A stretch of DNA of 64,000 nt from contig NZ_CP022685.1 in NCBI RefSeq assembly GCF_002556545.1, forward strand, positions 1,178,001-1,242,000, given 5' to 3'. How positions within the stretch are numbered: position 1 is the first letter of the stretch; each line of letters starts with the position of its first letter. This DNA is from Streptomyces formicae. GTDB taxonomy: Bacteria; Actinomycetota; Actinomycetes; Streptomycetales; Streptomycetaceae. A model generated the notes under the pieces. The model saw nothing but the letters and a program-made list of their open reading frames with translations, was not told the DNA's origin and ran no database searches. Positions 15,049-24,700 of the stretch are shown in pieces. Both the position numbers and the translations under genes were made by a program.

Positions 15049-16623
15049 TCACCTGGCGAGCGGCGACAGCTGGACGGGCGTCAGGTCCGGCGCGGATTCC
15101 GCGTACGCGTCCTCGTCGAACGGGTAGAGCGGCCGCTCGACGCGGTGGTGTCCCAGGCGCAGCAGGTCCTGGTCGACGCCGCCGGGTGTGAGGGCGAGCA
15201 GCCAGTCGGCGGCCATGTCGTGGAGTTCCGGCTCCAGGTAGCCGATCTTCACGACCACCAGGTCGTACGTGCGGGGGTCGATGCCGAGGCCGCCGTCCTC
15301 GGGGCCCATGAAGTCGGCGAGGGTGTGGAACGGCTTGCGGCGCTCGACGAGGACGACCGTCAGGCCGCCGCTGCGCACGGCCGCCATGTCGACGCCTCGG
15401 TCGTACGCGCCGCCCTCCGCCCGGTCCTTCTGCTCGGTGGCGCGCTGCAACGCCACGACGGTGCCGGTGAGTTCGTACGGTCCCCCGTGGTTCGCGTCGA
15501 CCTTACCGCCGACGCTCAGGGTGACCTCGGCGCCCACGCCCGCCGCGAAGCAGTGGGCGACGGCGACCGGGTCGGTGATGCCGGGGTGGACGGCGGTGAC
15601 CCGGCCCGTGCGCACGGCGTCGTTCTCCAGGAGCTTGCCGAGCATGTACGCCAGGTCGCCCGCGCCGCCCGCGGTCGGGTTGTCGCCCGAGTCGCTGATC
15701 AGGAAGGGGCGCTTGTCGGACGCGACGGCCTGCTCGACGCATTCCTCGGCGCTGCCGGTGGGGCCGACGAAGACGAAGTCACGGCGCGCGTCCCAGTAGC
15801 GCCGTGCGAGCTTCTCGGCCTCGGCCCCGGCGAGTTCGGCGTTCTCGCCGGTGACGACGATCGCGGCCTTGCAGCGCGGCTCGTCGGCCCAGGCGTAGCC
15901 GACCCACATCGCGGCGTCGAGGATGCCGGGCAGCCGCTCGATGTCGGCGAGCGAGGCGTAGAGGGAGGTGGCGGGCTCCAGGCGCGTGCTGGTCTTCTCG
16001 CCGGGGAGCAGGACGGGGACCTGGACCCAGGCGCGGTGCGGCCGGATGCCGTCGAGGAGGCAGCGCACGAGGTTGCGGGCGGCGCGCTCGCGGGTCTCCC
16101 AGGCGTCCTCGTGCGGGGCGAGGCGGTGGGCGGTGAGCAGGTCGATCGGCTCGGCGAAGCGGCGCGAGACGTTGCCGTGCAGGTCCATCGCGGTGGAGAT
16201 CATGGGGCGGCCCGTGTCGTCCGGCGTGCCCACGAAGTCCAGGGCGGCGCGCACCGCTTCGGTGAGGTCGGCCTCCGCGTCGGTCAGGCCGATGACGCTC
16301 ATCGCGCCGTGGATGTCGTAGACGAGGCCGTCGAGGGGGCCCGCTTCCCGCAGGCGCGTGACGAGTTCGTCCTTGAGGGTGAGGTACGACTCCGCTTCCA
16401 CCGGGCCGCCGGGCAGCGCGGTCGCGTGCAGCAGCGGCACCCACTCCACGGTCTCCGCGAGGTCGGAGTCCGGCCGCGTCCAGGTGTAGCGGTCGAGGAG
16501 GTCCTGGCCCCGGGTCTGCCGGAAGTCGTCGGTGGTGGAGCGGTGCGGACAGAACGTGGACGACTCGATGCCGATGCCGCCGATGCCGATGCGCAGGCGG
16601 CGGTGGTTCGCGGAGGGGGTCAT
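15049..16623 (-). CDS. M81 family metallopeptidase (MlrC-like)
   Basis: A 524-residue protein of the M81/MlrC family. It starts RIGIGGIGIESSTFCPHRST, typical of the N-terminal domain, and has VYDIHGAMSVIGLTDAEAD and STAMDLHGNVS with the Asp/His residues expected to bind zinc, then AHRLAPHEDAWETRERA. The C-terminal domain starts near FLISDSGDNPTAGGAGD. MlrC was described in microcystin breakdown; most homologues have unknown substrates. The start overlaps the ROK gene stop by ATGA, so it is coupled to it. The divergent peptide importer suggests it processes an imported peptide or amide. Confidence 0.86.
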   Translation of the reverse strand: MTPSANHRRLRIGIGGIGIESSTFCPHRSTTDDFRQTRGQDLLDRYTWTRPDSDLAETVEWVPLLHATALPGGPVEAESYLTLKDELVTRLREAGPLDGLVYDIHGAMSVIGLTDAEADLTEAVRAALDFVGTPDDTGRPMISTAMDLHGNVSRRFAEPIDLLTAHRLAPHEDAWETRERAARNLVRCLLDGIRPHRAWVQVPVLLPGEKTSTRLEPATSLYASLADIERLPGILDAAMWVGYAWADEPRCKAAIVVTGENAELAGAEAEKLARRYWDARRDFVFVGPTGSAEECVEQAVASDKRPFLISDSGDNPTAGGAGDLAYMLGKLLENDAVRTGRVTAVHPGITDPVAVAHCFAAGVGAEVTLSVGGKVDANHGGPYELTGTVVALQRATEQKDRAEGGAYDRGVDMAAVRSGGLTVVLVERRKPFHTLADFMGPEDGGLGIDPRTYDLVVVKIGYLEPELHDMAADWLLALTPGGVDQDLLRLGHHRVERPLYPFDEDAYAESAPDLTPVQLSPLAR

Positions 16624-17819
16624 GCGGGTGCGCTCTCTTCCTGGGACGCGGCGGGTGCGGGGGCCGTCGGGGAGGTGGGCAGGTGGTGGCGCAGCGCGGT
16701 GAGGCCCGCGCCGAGCAGGCCCGCGTCGACACCGGTCACGGTGGTGGTGATGTCGAGGTCGGCGGTGGCGAGCGGCAGGCAGCGCTCGTAGAGGACCCCG
16801 CGCACGGCGGCGACCAGCGGCTCCGCGGTGGCGAGGACCCCGCCGAGCGCCACGGCCTGCGGGTTGAAGAAGTTGACGACGACGGACAGGACGGTGCCGA
16901 TGTGCCGTCCCGCCGTGCGCACCAGCGTGGTGGCCTGCGGGTCGCCGTCCGCGACAAGGCGCAGCAGGTCCGTGGTGTCGGCCACCTCGACGCCCTGTCC
17001 GGCCAGTTCGCGGATCAGCGCGGCACCGCTGGCGACGGTCTCCAGGCAGCCGATGTTGCCGCAGCTGCACGGCCGGTCGCCCGCCGCGTCGACGCGTACG
17101 TGGCTGATGTCGCCCGCGCTGCCGTTGGCGCCGTCGTGCGGGCGGCCCGCGGAGATGACGCCGCTGCCGATGCCCCGGCCCGCCTTGACGACGACGAGGT
17201 GGTCGAGTTCGGGGCGCCCGACACGGTGTTCGCCGACGGCCATCATCGTGGCGTCGTTGTCGACGGTGACGGGGATGCCGAGCCGCTCGGCGAGGACGTC
17301 GCGGAGGGGGTAGCGGTGCCAGCCCGGCATGCGGGACGGGCTCAGGACCCGTCCCGTCCCCGGCTGGACGGGGCCGGGGAAGGCGACGCCGAACGCGCGC
17401 ACCGCGCGCCCCTCGGCGCGGTGGCGGGCCACGAGCGCGTCGGCCTGGCCGCAGAGCCAGTCGACGGCGGACTCGGGACCCGCGGTGATGTCGTGCGGCA
17501 GGTCGACGGCGTCCGTGACGGTGCCGCCCGCGTCGACCGCGCCGAGCCGCGCGTGATGGCTGCCGAGGTCGGCGGCGAGGGCGACGCCGCCGTGCGCGGC
17601 CACCCGAAGGAGGCGTGGTCGGCGGCCGCCGCGCGACGCGCCCTCGCCGGACTCGGTGAGCAGCCCGGCGTCGACCAGCTCCTGGACCCGCAGGGAGACC
17701 GTCGAGGGGGCGAGGCCCAGCTCGCGCACGAGGTCGGCCCGGGAGGTGGCCGCCCCCGAGGAGACCAGGTGCACGATGTGCTGCGCCGAACCTGGCTCGC
17801 CGAGTGGTGTTCCGGCCAT
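16620..17819 (-). CDS. ROK family transcriptional regulator
   Basis: A 399-residue protein with an N-terminal winged helix (about residues 12-60, ATSRADLVRELGLAPSTVSL) and a C-terminal ROK domain carrying AADLGSHHARLGAVD, the ATP-site-type DNDATMMAVGEH, and the zinc motif CSCGNIGCLE. This is the NagC/XylR type of repressor, usually responding to a sugar or derivative. The ATG at 17819 is preceded by GGGGGCGG. It is the first gene of the operon with the M81 peptidase, and is divergent from the ABC importer. A palindrome at 17845-17858 is a likely binding site. Confidence 0.86.
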   Translation of the reverse strand: MAGTPLGEPGSAQHIVHLVSSGAATSRADLVRELGLAPSTVSLRVQELVDAGLLTESGEGASRGGRRPRLLRVAAHGGVALAADLGSHHARLGAVDAGGTVTDAVDLPHDITAGPESAVDWLCGQADALVARHRAEGRAVRAFGVAFPGPVQPGTGRVLSPSRMPGWHRYPLRDVLAERLGIPVTVDNDATMMAVGEHRVGRPELDHLVVVKAGRGIGSGVISAGRPHDGANGSAGDISHVRVDAAGDRPCSCGNIGCLETVASGAALIRELAGQGVEVADTTDLLRLVADGDPQATTLVRTAGRHIGTVLSVVVNFFNPQAVALGGVLATAEPLVAAVRGVLYERCLPLATADLDITTTVTGVDAGLLGAGLTALRHHLPTSPTAPAPAASQEESAPA

Positions 17820-17844
17820 ACCGCCCCCATTTACTTCGAAGCTT

Positions 17845-17858
17845 TCGTTCGAGAACGA
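17845..17858. promoter_or_regulatory. Putative ROK operator
   Basis: TCGTTC-GA-GAACGA, a perfect 6-bp-arm palindrome 25 bp upstream of the ROK start. A related half site GAACGAAGC is at 17921-17929 next to the importer promoter, opposite in orientation to GCTTTCGTTC at 17841-17850. The arrangement suits a repressor acting on both divergent units. Confidence 0.5.
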
Positions 17859-17931
17859 TACGAACTCTAGGTTCGCTCGAAGCAAGTTGGCTAGCCCTAT
17901 CGGATTTTCCTCTTCTTGCCGAACGAAGCTA

Positions 17932-17961
17932 TTGACTTGTTTTTCGCCTCCGGCCTAGCGT
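17932..17961 (+). promoter_or_regulatory. Likely promoter of the peptide importer operon
   Basis: TTGACT (17932-17937) and TAGCGT (17956-17961) are separated by 18 bp, close to the principal sigma factor consensus. The promoter lies 64 bp upstream of the binding-protein start and next to the half site at 17921. Confidence 0.55.
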
Positions 17962-18024
17962 TCGGGCGCCGCCCCGTCGTTCTCCGGCACGGGGCCGCCA
18001 CGTATCCCTTGGAGGCCCATCGCC

Positions 18025-19866
18025 ATGCGCTCATTCAGGTCCACGGCGGCAGCCCTGCTCGTCCTCGCGGCGGCGCTGACGGGCTGCACCCGCGAGGGCG
18101 GCCGCATCGACATGGGCCCCACCGGCGGCACCCCGGTCGAGGGCGGCACCGCGACGATGGCGCTGCCACCGGCCTCGACGCCCAACTGGATCTTCCCGAT
18201 CGGCGCGCCCGGCTACGGCGGCTCGTACAACTACGGGATCCAGTCGCTGCTCTTCCTGCCGGTCTACAGCCCCGTGCAGGACAAGGCGAAGGGCGAGCTG
18301 ACCACGCACGACACCAGCACGCTCGGCCTGAAGCCGAAGTACAGCGACGGCAACAGGACGGTGACCGTGCCGCTGCGCGAGGGCGTGCGGTGGTCCGACG
18401 GGAAGCCCGTCACCGCCCGCGACCTGGAATTCTGGTTCCACCTGGTCAAGGCCAACAAGGCGGACTGGGGCAGCTATTCGGTCGGCACGATGCCCGACAA
18501 CGTCAAGCGGTTCGAGACGCTCGACGACCACACCGTGCGGCTGCACCTGACCCGCGCGTACAACCCCGACTGGTTCACCGCCAATCAGCTGACCCTGATG
18601 CGGGCGCTGCCCCAGCACGCCTGGGACGCGAAGACCGACGGGGGGAAGATCGGCGACTGGGACCGCACCCCCGCGGGCGCCAAGGCGGTCTTCGCCCGGC
18701 TCACCCAGCACGCCAAGAGCCTCGGCTCGTACGGTTCCGACCCGCTCTGGAAGACCGTCAACGGGCCCTGGAAGCTGGCCGGATGGCGTGACAGCGGTCA
18801 GGTCACCCTCGTGCCGAACGAGAAGTTCACCGGCCCGAAGGCGGAGCGCCCGCACCTCGACAAGGTCGTCTTCAAGCCCTTCACGACCGCCGACTCCGAG
18901 TACAACGTGCTGCGTTCGGGCGGTGTCGACTACGGCTACATCCCGCCGTCGGTGATGGCGCAGAAGGAGAAGTTCGAGGAGAAGGGGTACCGCGTCGATC
19001 CGTGGGAGGGCTGGGCGGCGACGTACATCGTCTACAACTTCAACTCCACCCACGCGGGCCCCCTGATGCGCCAGCTCTACATCCGCAGGGCCATGCAGCA
19101 CCTCGTCGACCAGAAGGCGATGAGCGACGTCATCTGGCAGGGCAGCGCGACGCCGACGCTCGGTCCCGTGCCGGTCACGCCGAAGAGCCAGTACCTCTCC
19201 GAGGCGATGGAGCGGAACCGGTACCCCTTCGACGTGGCGAAGGCACAGCGGCTGCTCGCCGACCACGGCTGGCGCACCGAGGACGGCACGGCGCGCTGCG
19301 TACGGCCGGGTACGGGCGACGACCGGTGCGGCGCGGGCATCGAGGAGAACGACCCGCTCGAACTCACTCTGCTCTCCCAGTCGGGTTCGACCGAGACGAC
19401 GAACATGATGCAGGAGCTGAAGTCGTCACTCTCCAAGGCCGGTATCCAACTGACCGTCCGCCAGCAGCCGTTGAACTCCGTCCTCGGCAACTCCGTGCCG
19501 TGCGAGGCCAAGGACCCCGGCTGTGACTGGGACATGTCCTTCTTCGGCACCGCGGGCAGCTGGTACTACCCGCTCAATCCCAGTGGCGAACTGCTCTTCT
19601 CCACAGGCGCCTCCGCCAACTTCGGCAACTACAGCGACAAGAAGGCCGACCGCATCATCCGGGGCGTGCAGTACTCCCCCGACATGAAGTCCGTGCACAA
19701 GTACGGCGAGTACCTCGCCGACCAGCTGCCCGTCATGTGGATGCCCAACCCGGCGTACCAGGTCTCCGTGATCCGCAACGACCTGCGCGGCATCGGCCAG
19801 AACCCGACGATCACCTTCGCACCCCAGTACTGGTACTACGTCAAGAAGAAGGGGGCCGAGAAGTGA
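18025..19866 (+). CDS. ABC importer substrate-binding lipoprotein (family 5)
   Basis: A 613-residue lipoprotein with signal sequence and lipobox LTGC (Cys 21). The mature protein belongs to the peptide/nickel-binding SBP family 5: VRWSDGKPVTARDLEFWFHL near residue 120 and RRAMQHLVDQKAMSDVIWQG near residue 355 are characteristic. It should sit on the outer face of the membrane and deliver an oligopeptide or similar compound to the permeases encoded next. The start ATG follows TTGGAGG. It is the first gene of a five-gene operon. The ligand is unknown. Confidence 0.9.
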   Translation: MRSFRSTAAALLVLAAALTGCTREGGRIDMGPTGGTPVEGGTATMALPPASTPNWIFPIGAPGYGGSYNYGIQSLLFLPVYSPVQDKAKGELTTHDTSTLGLKPKYSDGNRTVTVPLREGVRWSDGKPVTARDLEFWFHLVKANKADWGSYSVGTMPDNVKRFETLDDHTVRLHLTRAYNPDWFTANQLTLMRALPQHAWDAKTDGGKIGDWDRTPAGAKAVFARLTQHAKSLGSYGSDPLWKTVNGPWKLAGWRDSGQVTLVPNEKFTGPKAERPHLDKVVFKPFTTADSEYNVLRSGGVDYGYIPPSVMAQKEKFEEKGYRVDPWEGWAATYIVYNFNSTHAGPLMRQLYIRRAMQHLVDQKAMSDVIWQGSATPTLGPVPVTPKSQYLSEAMERNRYPFDVAKAQRLLADHGWRTEDGTARCVRPGTGDDRCGAGIEENDPLELTLLSQSGSTETTNMMQELKSSLSKAGIQLTVRQQPLNSVLGNSVPCEAKDPGCDWDMSFFGTAGSWYYPLNPSGELLFSTGASANFGNYSDKKADRIIRGVQYSPDMKSVHKYGEYLADQLPVMWMPNPAYQVSVIRNDLRGIGQNPTITFAPQYWYYVKKKGAEK

Positions 19867-20822
19867 CCGGCTTCACCGGCTTTCTGGTCAAGCGTTTCCT
19901 CCAGGCGATCGTCGTCCTCTTCCTGGTGTCGGTCATCGTCTTCGTGCTCCTGCACCTGCTGCCGGGCGGCCCCGCGCGCGCCATCCTCGGCCCCAAGGGA
20001 ACACCGCAGCAGATCGAGCACTTCAACCACCAGCAGGGGTACGACCGTTCGCTGCCGACGCAGTACGCGATGTATCTGAAGCGGCTGCTCACGGGCGACC
20101 TCGGCGAGTCCTTCAAGCTCAACTCGCCGGTCTTCGAACTGCTCAAGCAGCGGCTGCCCAAGACACTGCTCCTGACCGTCCTCTCCACCGCGCTCGCCGT
20201 GCTCATCGCCGTCCCGCTGGGCCTGGTGCAGGCCGTGCGGCGCGGCAAGGCGACGGACTACGCCCTCACCGGGCTCGCCTTCCTGCTGTACGCGACGCCG
20301 GTGTTCTTCCTCGGTCTCATCATGATCATCCTGTTCGCGCAGGTCATGCCGGTCTTCCCGGCGGAGGCACCGCAGGGCGAGACGATCGGTGAACTCCTGC
20401 GCGACGCCAGCGGGTTGGTGCTCCCCGTGGTCACCATGGCGTTCGGCATCATCGCGATGTTCAGCCGCTACATGCGCTCAGCCGTCCTCGACAACCTCAC
20501 CGAGGAATACGTCCGCACCGCGATGGCGAAGGGCCAGTCGAGCCGCCGGATCATGGTCAGGCACGTCCTGCGCAACGCGCTGATCCCGCTCGCCACCCTG
20601 CTCGGCCTCTATCTGCCGACCCTGTTCAGCGGCGCCCTCGTCGTCGAGTCGATGTTCAACTACCCCGGCATGGGGCTGCTGTTCTGGAACGCGGCGCAGG
20701 GCTCCGACTTCCCCGTACTGCTCGGCGTGACGCTCGTCGTCGGTGTCGCCACCGTCGTCGGCTCGCTGCTCACCGACGTCCTGTACGCCGTCCTCGACCC
20801 CCGGATACGGAGCGTGGCATGA
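19863..20822 (+). CDS. ABC importer permease, DppB type
   Basis: A 319-residue membrane protein with a first transmembrane segment ending VLLHLLPGGPARAILG and the permease coupling motif EYVRTAMAKGQSSRRIMVRH around residue 215-235. The layout is that of DppB/OppB-type permeases of dipeptide and oligopeptide importers. Its GTG start overlaps the stop of the binding-protein gene (GTGA), so translation is coupled. Confidence 0.9.
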   Translation: MTGFTGFLVKRFLQAIVVLFLVSVIVFVLLHLLPGGPARAILGPKGTPQQIEHFNHQQGYDRSLPTQYAMYLKRLLTGDLGESFKLNSPVFELLKQRLPKTLLLTVLSTALAVLIAVPLGLVQAVRRGKATDYALTGLAFLLYATPVFFLGLIMIILFAQVMPVFPAEAPQGETIGELLRDASGLVLPVVTMAFGIIAMFSRYMRSAVLDNLTEEYVRTAMAKGQSSRRIMVRHVLRNALIPLATLLGLYLPTLFSGALVVESMFNYPGMGLLFWNAAQGSDFPVLLGVTLVVGVATVVGSLLTDVLYAVLDPRIRSVA

Positions 20823-21724
20823 GTACCACGGTCGCCCCCGACATCGCTCCCGGCCAGGAAGAGGCCGCACAGGCCACCCCTTCCCTCGCCCGCCGCACGC
20901 TCCAGGTCTTCACCGGCAACAAGCTCGCCCTGACCGGCGTGGTCGTCCTGGGCCTGCTGCTCGTGTTCAGCTACCTCGGGCCGCTGGTGTACGACACCGA
21001 GCAGGTCCACACCGACCTCGCGCAGGCGAACCTGCCGCCGGGCAGCCCGGGCCACCTCCTGGGCACCACCGACCTCGGCTACGACATGATCGGCCGGCTG
21101 ATGGTCGCCGGGCAGACCTCGCTCGAAATCGGCCTGGCCGCAGGTCTGTTGGCCACTCTCTTCGGCACCGTGTACGGCGCCGTCGCAGGCTACTTCGGCG
21201 GCTGGGTCGACGCCACGATGATGCGGATCACCGATGCGGCGCTCGCCATTCCCGCGATGTTCCTGCTCGTCGTGGTCGCCGCGATCATCACGCCGAGCAA
21301 GGGCGTCCTGATCGTCATCATCGCGTCGGTGGCCTGGCTCTCCCCCGCCCGTCTGGTGCGCGGCGAGGCCCTCTCGCTGCGCGACCGCGAGTACGTCCAG
21401 GCCATGCGGATGATGGGCGGCGGTGGCGCGCGGGCCGTCTTCAAGCACATCGTGCCGAACGCGATCGGCACGGTCATCGTCAACTGCACGTTCCAGATCG
21501 CCGACGCGATCCTCTACGTCAGCTACCTCGCCTTCCTGGGGCTCAGCATTCCGCCGCCGTCAGCCGACTGGGGCTCGATGCTGTCGGCAGGCATCACCTA
21601 CACCCAGAACGGCTACTGGTGGCTGATCTTCCCGCCGGGCATCGCGATCGTCCTGGTCGTCGCCGCGTTCAACTTCATCGGTGACGGGCTGCGGGACGCC
21701 TTCGAAGTACGGCTGCGGAAGTAA
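20819..21724 (+). CDS. ABC importer permease, DppC type
   Basis: A 301-residue membrane protein with an N-terminal OppC-type segment (FTGNKLALTGVVVLGLLLVF) followed by the GTTDLGYDMIGRLMVAGQTS region and the coupling motif REYVQAMRMMGGGGARAVFK in the second half. It pairs with the preceding DppB-type permease and overlaps it by ATGA. Together they form the membrane channel of the importer. Confidence 0.9.
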   Translation: MSTTVAPDIAPGQEEAAQATPSLARRTLQVFTGNKLALTGVVVLGLLLVFSYLGPLVYDTEQVHTDLAQANLPPGSPGHLLGTTDLGYDMIGRLMVAGQTSLEIGLAAGLLATLFGTVYGAVAGYFGGWVDATMMRITDAALAIPAMFLLVVVAAIITPSKGVLIVIIASVAWLSPARLVRGEALSLRDREYVQAMRMMGGGGARAVFKHIVPNAIGTVIVNCTFQIADAILYVSYLAFLGLSIPPPSADWGSMLSAGITYTQNGYWWLIFPPGIAIVLVVAAFNFIGDGLRDAFEVRLRK

Positions 21725-21740
21725 AGGGAGCCCCAGAGAA

Positions 21741-23795
21741 ATGACCGTGATGACCGAGCCCCTGCTCACGATCGACGACCTGCGCGTCGACATCGCCTCG
21801 CGCGAACGCACCGTGCACGCCCTCGACGGCGTCAGCCTGCGCCTGGCCCCCGGCGAGGCCCTCGGCATCGTCGGGGAGTCCGGCTGCGGCAAGACCATGA
21901 CCGCGCTCAGCGTCCTCGGCCTGCTGCCGCCGGGCGGCCGCGTCACCGGCGGCCGCGTGCTGTTCGAGGGGCAGGACCTGGCCGCCGCCCCCGCGCCCGT
22001 CCTCCAGGACGTCCGGGGCAACACCATCGGCATGGTCTTCCAGGACCCGCTGACCTCGCTCAACCCGACGATGACGATCGGCGCGCAGGTGGCGGAGCCG
22101 CTGCTCCTGCACCGCGAGGGCATCACGAAGAAGGAGGCCTGGGCGCGCGCCCAGGAGATGCTGCGCCTGGTCGGCATGCCACAGCCCGCCGAGCGCATGA
22201 AGGCCTACCCGCACCAGCTGTCCGGCGGCATGCGCCAGCGCGTGGCCATCGCGATGGCCCTGGTCTGCGAGCCGAAGCTGCTCATCGCCGACGAACCGAC
22301 CACGGCGCTCGACGTGACGACGCAGCACCAGATCCTGGAGCTCGTCGACGATCTGCGCGAGCGCCTGGGCATGGCGATGATCCTGGTCACCCACGACCTC
22401 GGGGTGATCGCCAACCGCGTGGACCGGGTCGCGGTGATGTACGCGGGCAAGGTCGCCGAACAGTCCGACGTGCAGGACCTGTTCGCGCGCCCCCGGCACC
22501 GCTACACCGAGGCGCTCTTCGCGGCGCTGCCCGAGCGCGCGGCGGGGCGCGGCACGGAACTGCACACCATCCCCGGCCTGCCGCCGAACCTCTCGGTACG
22601 GCCCACCGGTTGCCGCTTCGCGCCGCGCTGCACCTTCGCCACGGACACGTGCCGCACCGAGGAACCGCTGCTCGCGGACGACGAAGTGCGGGGCGCGGGA
22701 CACCGGTTCGCCTGTTTCCATCCGGTGCCGGACGAGGTCGTATCGGAGGACGAGGTGGTGATGCCGCCGCCCGCCCCGCCGTTGACGGCACCCGGCGACG
22801 TCCTCCTCGAACTCGACGGCCTTGTGAAGGAGTTCCCCCTCAAGGGCGGCCCCTTCTCGCGCCGTCGCGGCACGGTCAGCGCGGTCGGCGGGGTGTCCCT
22901 GGAGATCCGCAGGGGCGAGACGTTCGGCATGGTCGGCGAGTCCGGCTGCGGCAAGACGACGCTGGGGCGCGTCGTGGCGGGCCTGGAGGAGCCGACCGGT
23001 GGCGCCGTGCGCTTCGAGGGACGCGACCCCTCGGGCCTTTCGCGCTCGGAGCGCCGCGCGCACCGGCGCCGCGTCCAGCTGATGTTCCAGGACTCCACGG
23101 CCGCGATGGATCCGCGCATGCGGGTCGGCGAGATCCTGCGCGAGCCGCTCGTCATCCAGGGCGTCGGCGACCGCGCCCACCAGGAGGAGCTGGTCGGCGA
23201 ACTCCTCGACGCCGTCGGCCTGCCGCGCGGCGCCGTGCACCGCTACCCGCACGAGTTCTCCGGCGGCCAGCGCCAACGCCTGGGGCTGGCTCGCGTGTTG
23301 ACGCTCTCCCCCGATCTGGTGGTGGCCGACGAGCCGGTCTCCGCGCTCGACGTGTCCGTGCAGGCGCAGATCCTCAACCTGATGCGCGACCTGCAACGCG
23401 AGCGCGGCCTGACCTATCTGTTCATCTCGCACGACCTGGCGGTGGTGCGTCACCTGGCGGACACCGTCGGCGTGATGTACCTGGGCAAGCTGGTCGAGTC
23501 GGGACCCGCCGAGCAGGTGTACGCCCAGCCGCTGCACCCCTATACCCGGGGACTGCTCGACACGGTGAACCTGCCCGACCCCGAGGCAGCGTCCGGCACG
23601 GAGCGCACCCCGCTGGAGGGTGAGACGCCGTCGGCGGCCGGCCCGCCCTCGGGCTGCCGCTTCCGCACCCGCTGCCCCGTCGCTCAGGACGTGTGCGCCA
23701 CCACCGAGCCGCCGGTCAGCACCCCGCTCGGCGCGGGACACCAGGTCGCCTGCCACTTCCCGCTGGCCGCGCCTCGGCTAGCGTCGACGGCGTGA
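21741..23795 (+). CDS. Fused dual ATPase of the peptide ABC importer (DppD-DppF)
   Basis: A 684-residue protein containing two complete ATP-binding halves. The first has Walker A GESGCGKT at residues 45-52 and signature LSGGMRQR near 159; the second has Walker A GESGCGKT near 398 and signature FSGGQRQR near 505. Each half ends with the Cys-containing oligopeptide-transporter C-terminal extension (GCRFAPRCTFATDTC and GCRFRTRCPVAQDVC). In most systems these are separate DppD and DppF subunits; fusions are known. The start ATG at 21741 lies 16 nt after the permease gene, with AAAGGGAG upstream. Confidence 0.92.
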   Translation: MTVMTEPLLTIDDLRVDIASRERTVHALDGVSLRLAPGEALGIVGESGCGKTMTALSVLGLLPPGGRVTGGRVLFEGQDLAAAPAPVLQDVRGNTIGMVFQDPLTSLNPTMTIGAQVAEPLLLHREGITKKEAWARAQEMLRLVGMPQPAERMKAYPHQLSGGMRQRVAIAMALVCEPKLLIADEPTTALDVTTQHQILELVDDLRERLGMAMILVTHDLGVIANRVDRVAVMYAGKVAEQSDVQDLFARPRHRYTEALFAALPERAAGRGTELHTIPGLPPNLSVRPTGCRFAPRCTFATDTCRTEEPLLADDEVRGAGHRFACFHPVPDEVVSEDEVVMPPPAPPLTAPGDVLLELDGLVKEFPLKGGPFSRRRGTVSAVGGVSLEIRRGETFGMVGESGCGKTTLGRVVAGLEEPTGGAVRFEGRDPSGLSRSERRAHRRRVQLMFQDSTAAMDPRMRVGEILREPLVIQGVGDRAHQEELVGELLDAVGLPRGAVHRYPHEFSGGQRQRLGLARVLTLSPDLVVADEPVSALDVSVQAQILNLMRDLQRERGLTYLFISHDLAVVRHLADTVGVMYLGKLVESGPAEQVYAQPLHPYTRGLLDTVNLPDPEAASGTERTPLEGETPSAAGPPSGCRFRTRCPVAQDVCATTEPPVSTPLGAGHQVACHFPLAAPRLASTA

Positions 23796-24700
23796 AAGCC
23801 GACAAGGTGACCCTCACGGACGCCCTCGCGCGCCGCCCCGTCGTGCTCGACGGCGGCCTCTCCCACCAGCTGGAGGCCGCCGGGCACGACCTGGGCGACG
23901 CGCTGTGGTCCGCGCGGCTGCTCGCCGACGCCCCCGAGACCATCGAGACGGCGCACCGCACGTACTACGCGGCAGGCGCCGACGTCGCGATCACCGCGAG
24001 CTACCAGGCGACGTACGAGGGGTTCGCGCGGCGCGGCATCGACGCGGCCCGCACCACGGAACTCCTGCGCCTGAGCGTGGAGCTGGCGCGCCGCGCCGGT
24101 GCCGACGCCGGACGGGACGTCTGGGTGGCCGCGTCGGCGGGCCCGTACGGCGCGATGCTCGCGGACGGCTCCGAGTACCGGGGGCGGTACGGCCTCGGCG
24201 TGGACGAGCTCGAACGTTTCCACCGGCCGCGCCTGGAGACCCTCGCCGGGGCGGCGCCCGACGTCCTCGCCCTGGAGACGGTCCCCGACACCGACGAGGC
24301 GCGGGCTCTGCTGCGGGCGGTGCGCGGGCTCGGGGTGCCCGCCTGGCTGTCGTACAGCGTCGCGGGCGGGTTCACGCGCGCGGGGCAACCGCTCACGGAG
24401 GCCTTCGCGCTCGCCGCCGACGCCGACGAGGTCATCGCCGTCGGTGTGAACTGCTGCGATCCGCGTGACGCGGACACGGCGGTGGCGCTCGCCGCGCGGA
24501 TCACCGGCAAGCCCGTGGTCGTCTACCCCAACAGCGGGGAGCACTGGGACGCGGCGGCCCGCGCGTGGCGGGGCCCCGTGAGCTTCACGGCGGGCCGGGT
24601 CGCGGGGTGGCGGGCGTCGGGGGCGCGGCTGGTCGGCGGCTGCTGCCGGGTGGGGCCCGCGACGGTCTCGCAGGTGGCTGACGAGCTGTCGCGGGAGTAG
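23792..24700 (+). CDS. mmuM: Homocysteine S-methyltransferase
   Basis: A 302-residue zinc-dependent methyltransferase of the MmuM type, which uses S-methylmethionine (or S-adenosylmethionine) to methylate homocysteine to methionine. The N-terminus has VVLDGGLSHQLEAAGHDLGD; the zinc-binding cysteines appear in VGVNCC near residue 217 and VGGCCRVG near the C-terminus. The GTG start overlaps the stop of the dual-ATPase gene, so it belongs to the importer operon. That coupling suggests the imported substrate yields a sulfur amino acid or methyl donor, which is inference. Confidence 0.88.
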   Translation: MKADKVTLTDALARRPVVLDGGLSHQLEAAGHDLGDALWSARLLADAPETIETAHRTYYAAGADVAITASYQATYEGFARRGIDAARTTELLRLSVELARRAGADAGRDVWVAASAGPYGAMLADGSEYRGRYGLGVDELERFHRPRLETLAGAAPDVLALETVPDTDEARALLRAVRGLGVPAWLSYSVAGGFTRAGQPLTEAFALAADADEVIAVGVNCCDPRDADTAVALAARITGKPVVVYPNSGEHWDAAARAWRGPVSFTAGRVAGWRASGARLVGGCCRVGPATVSQVADELSRE

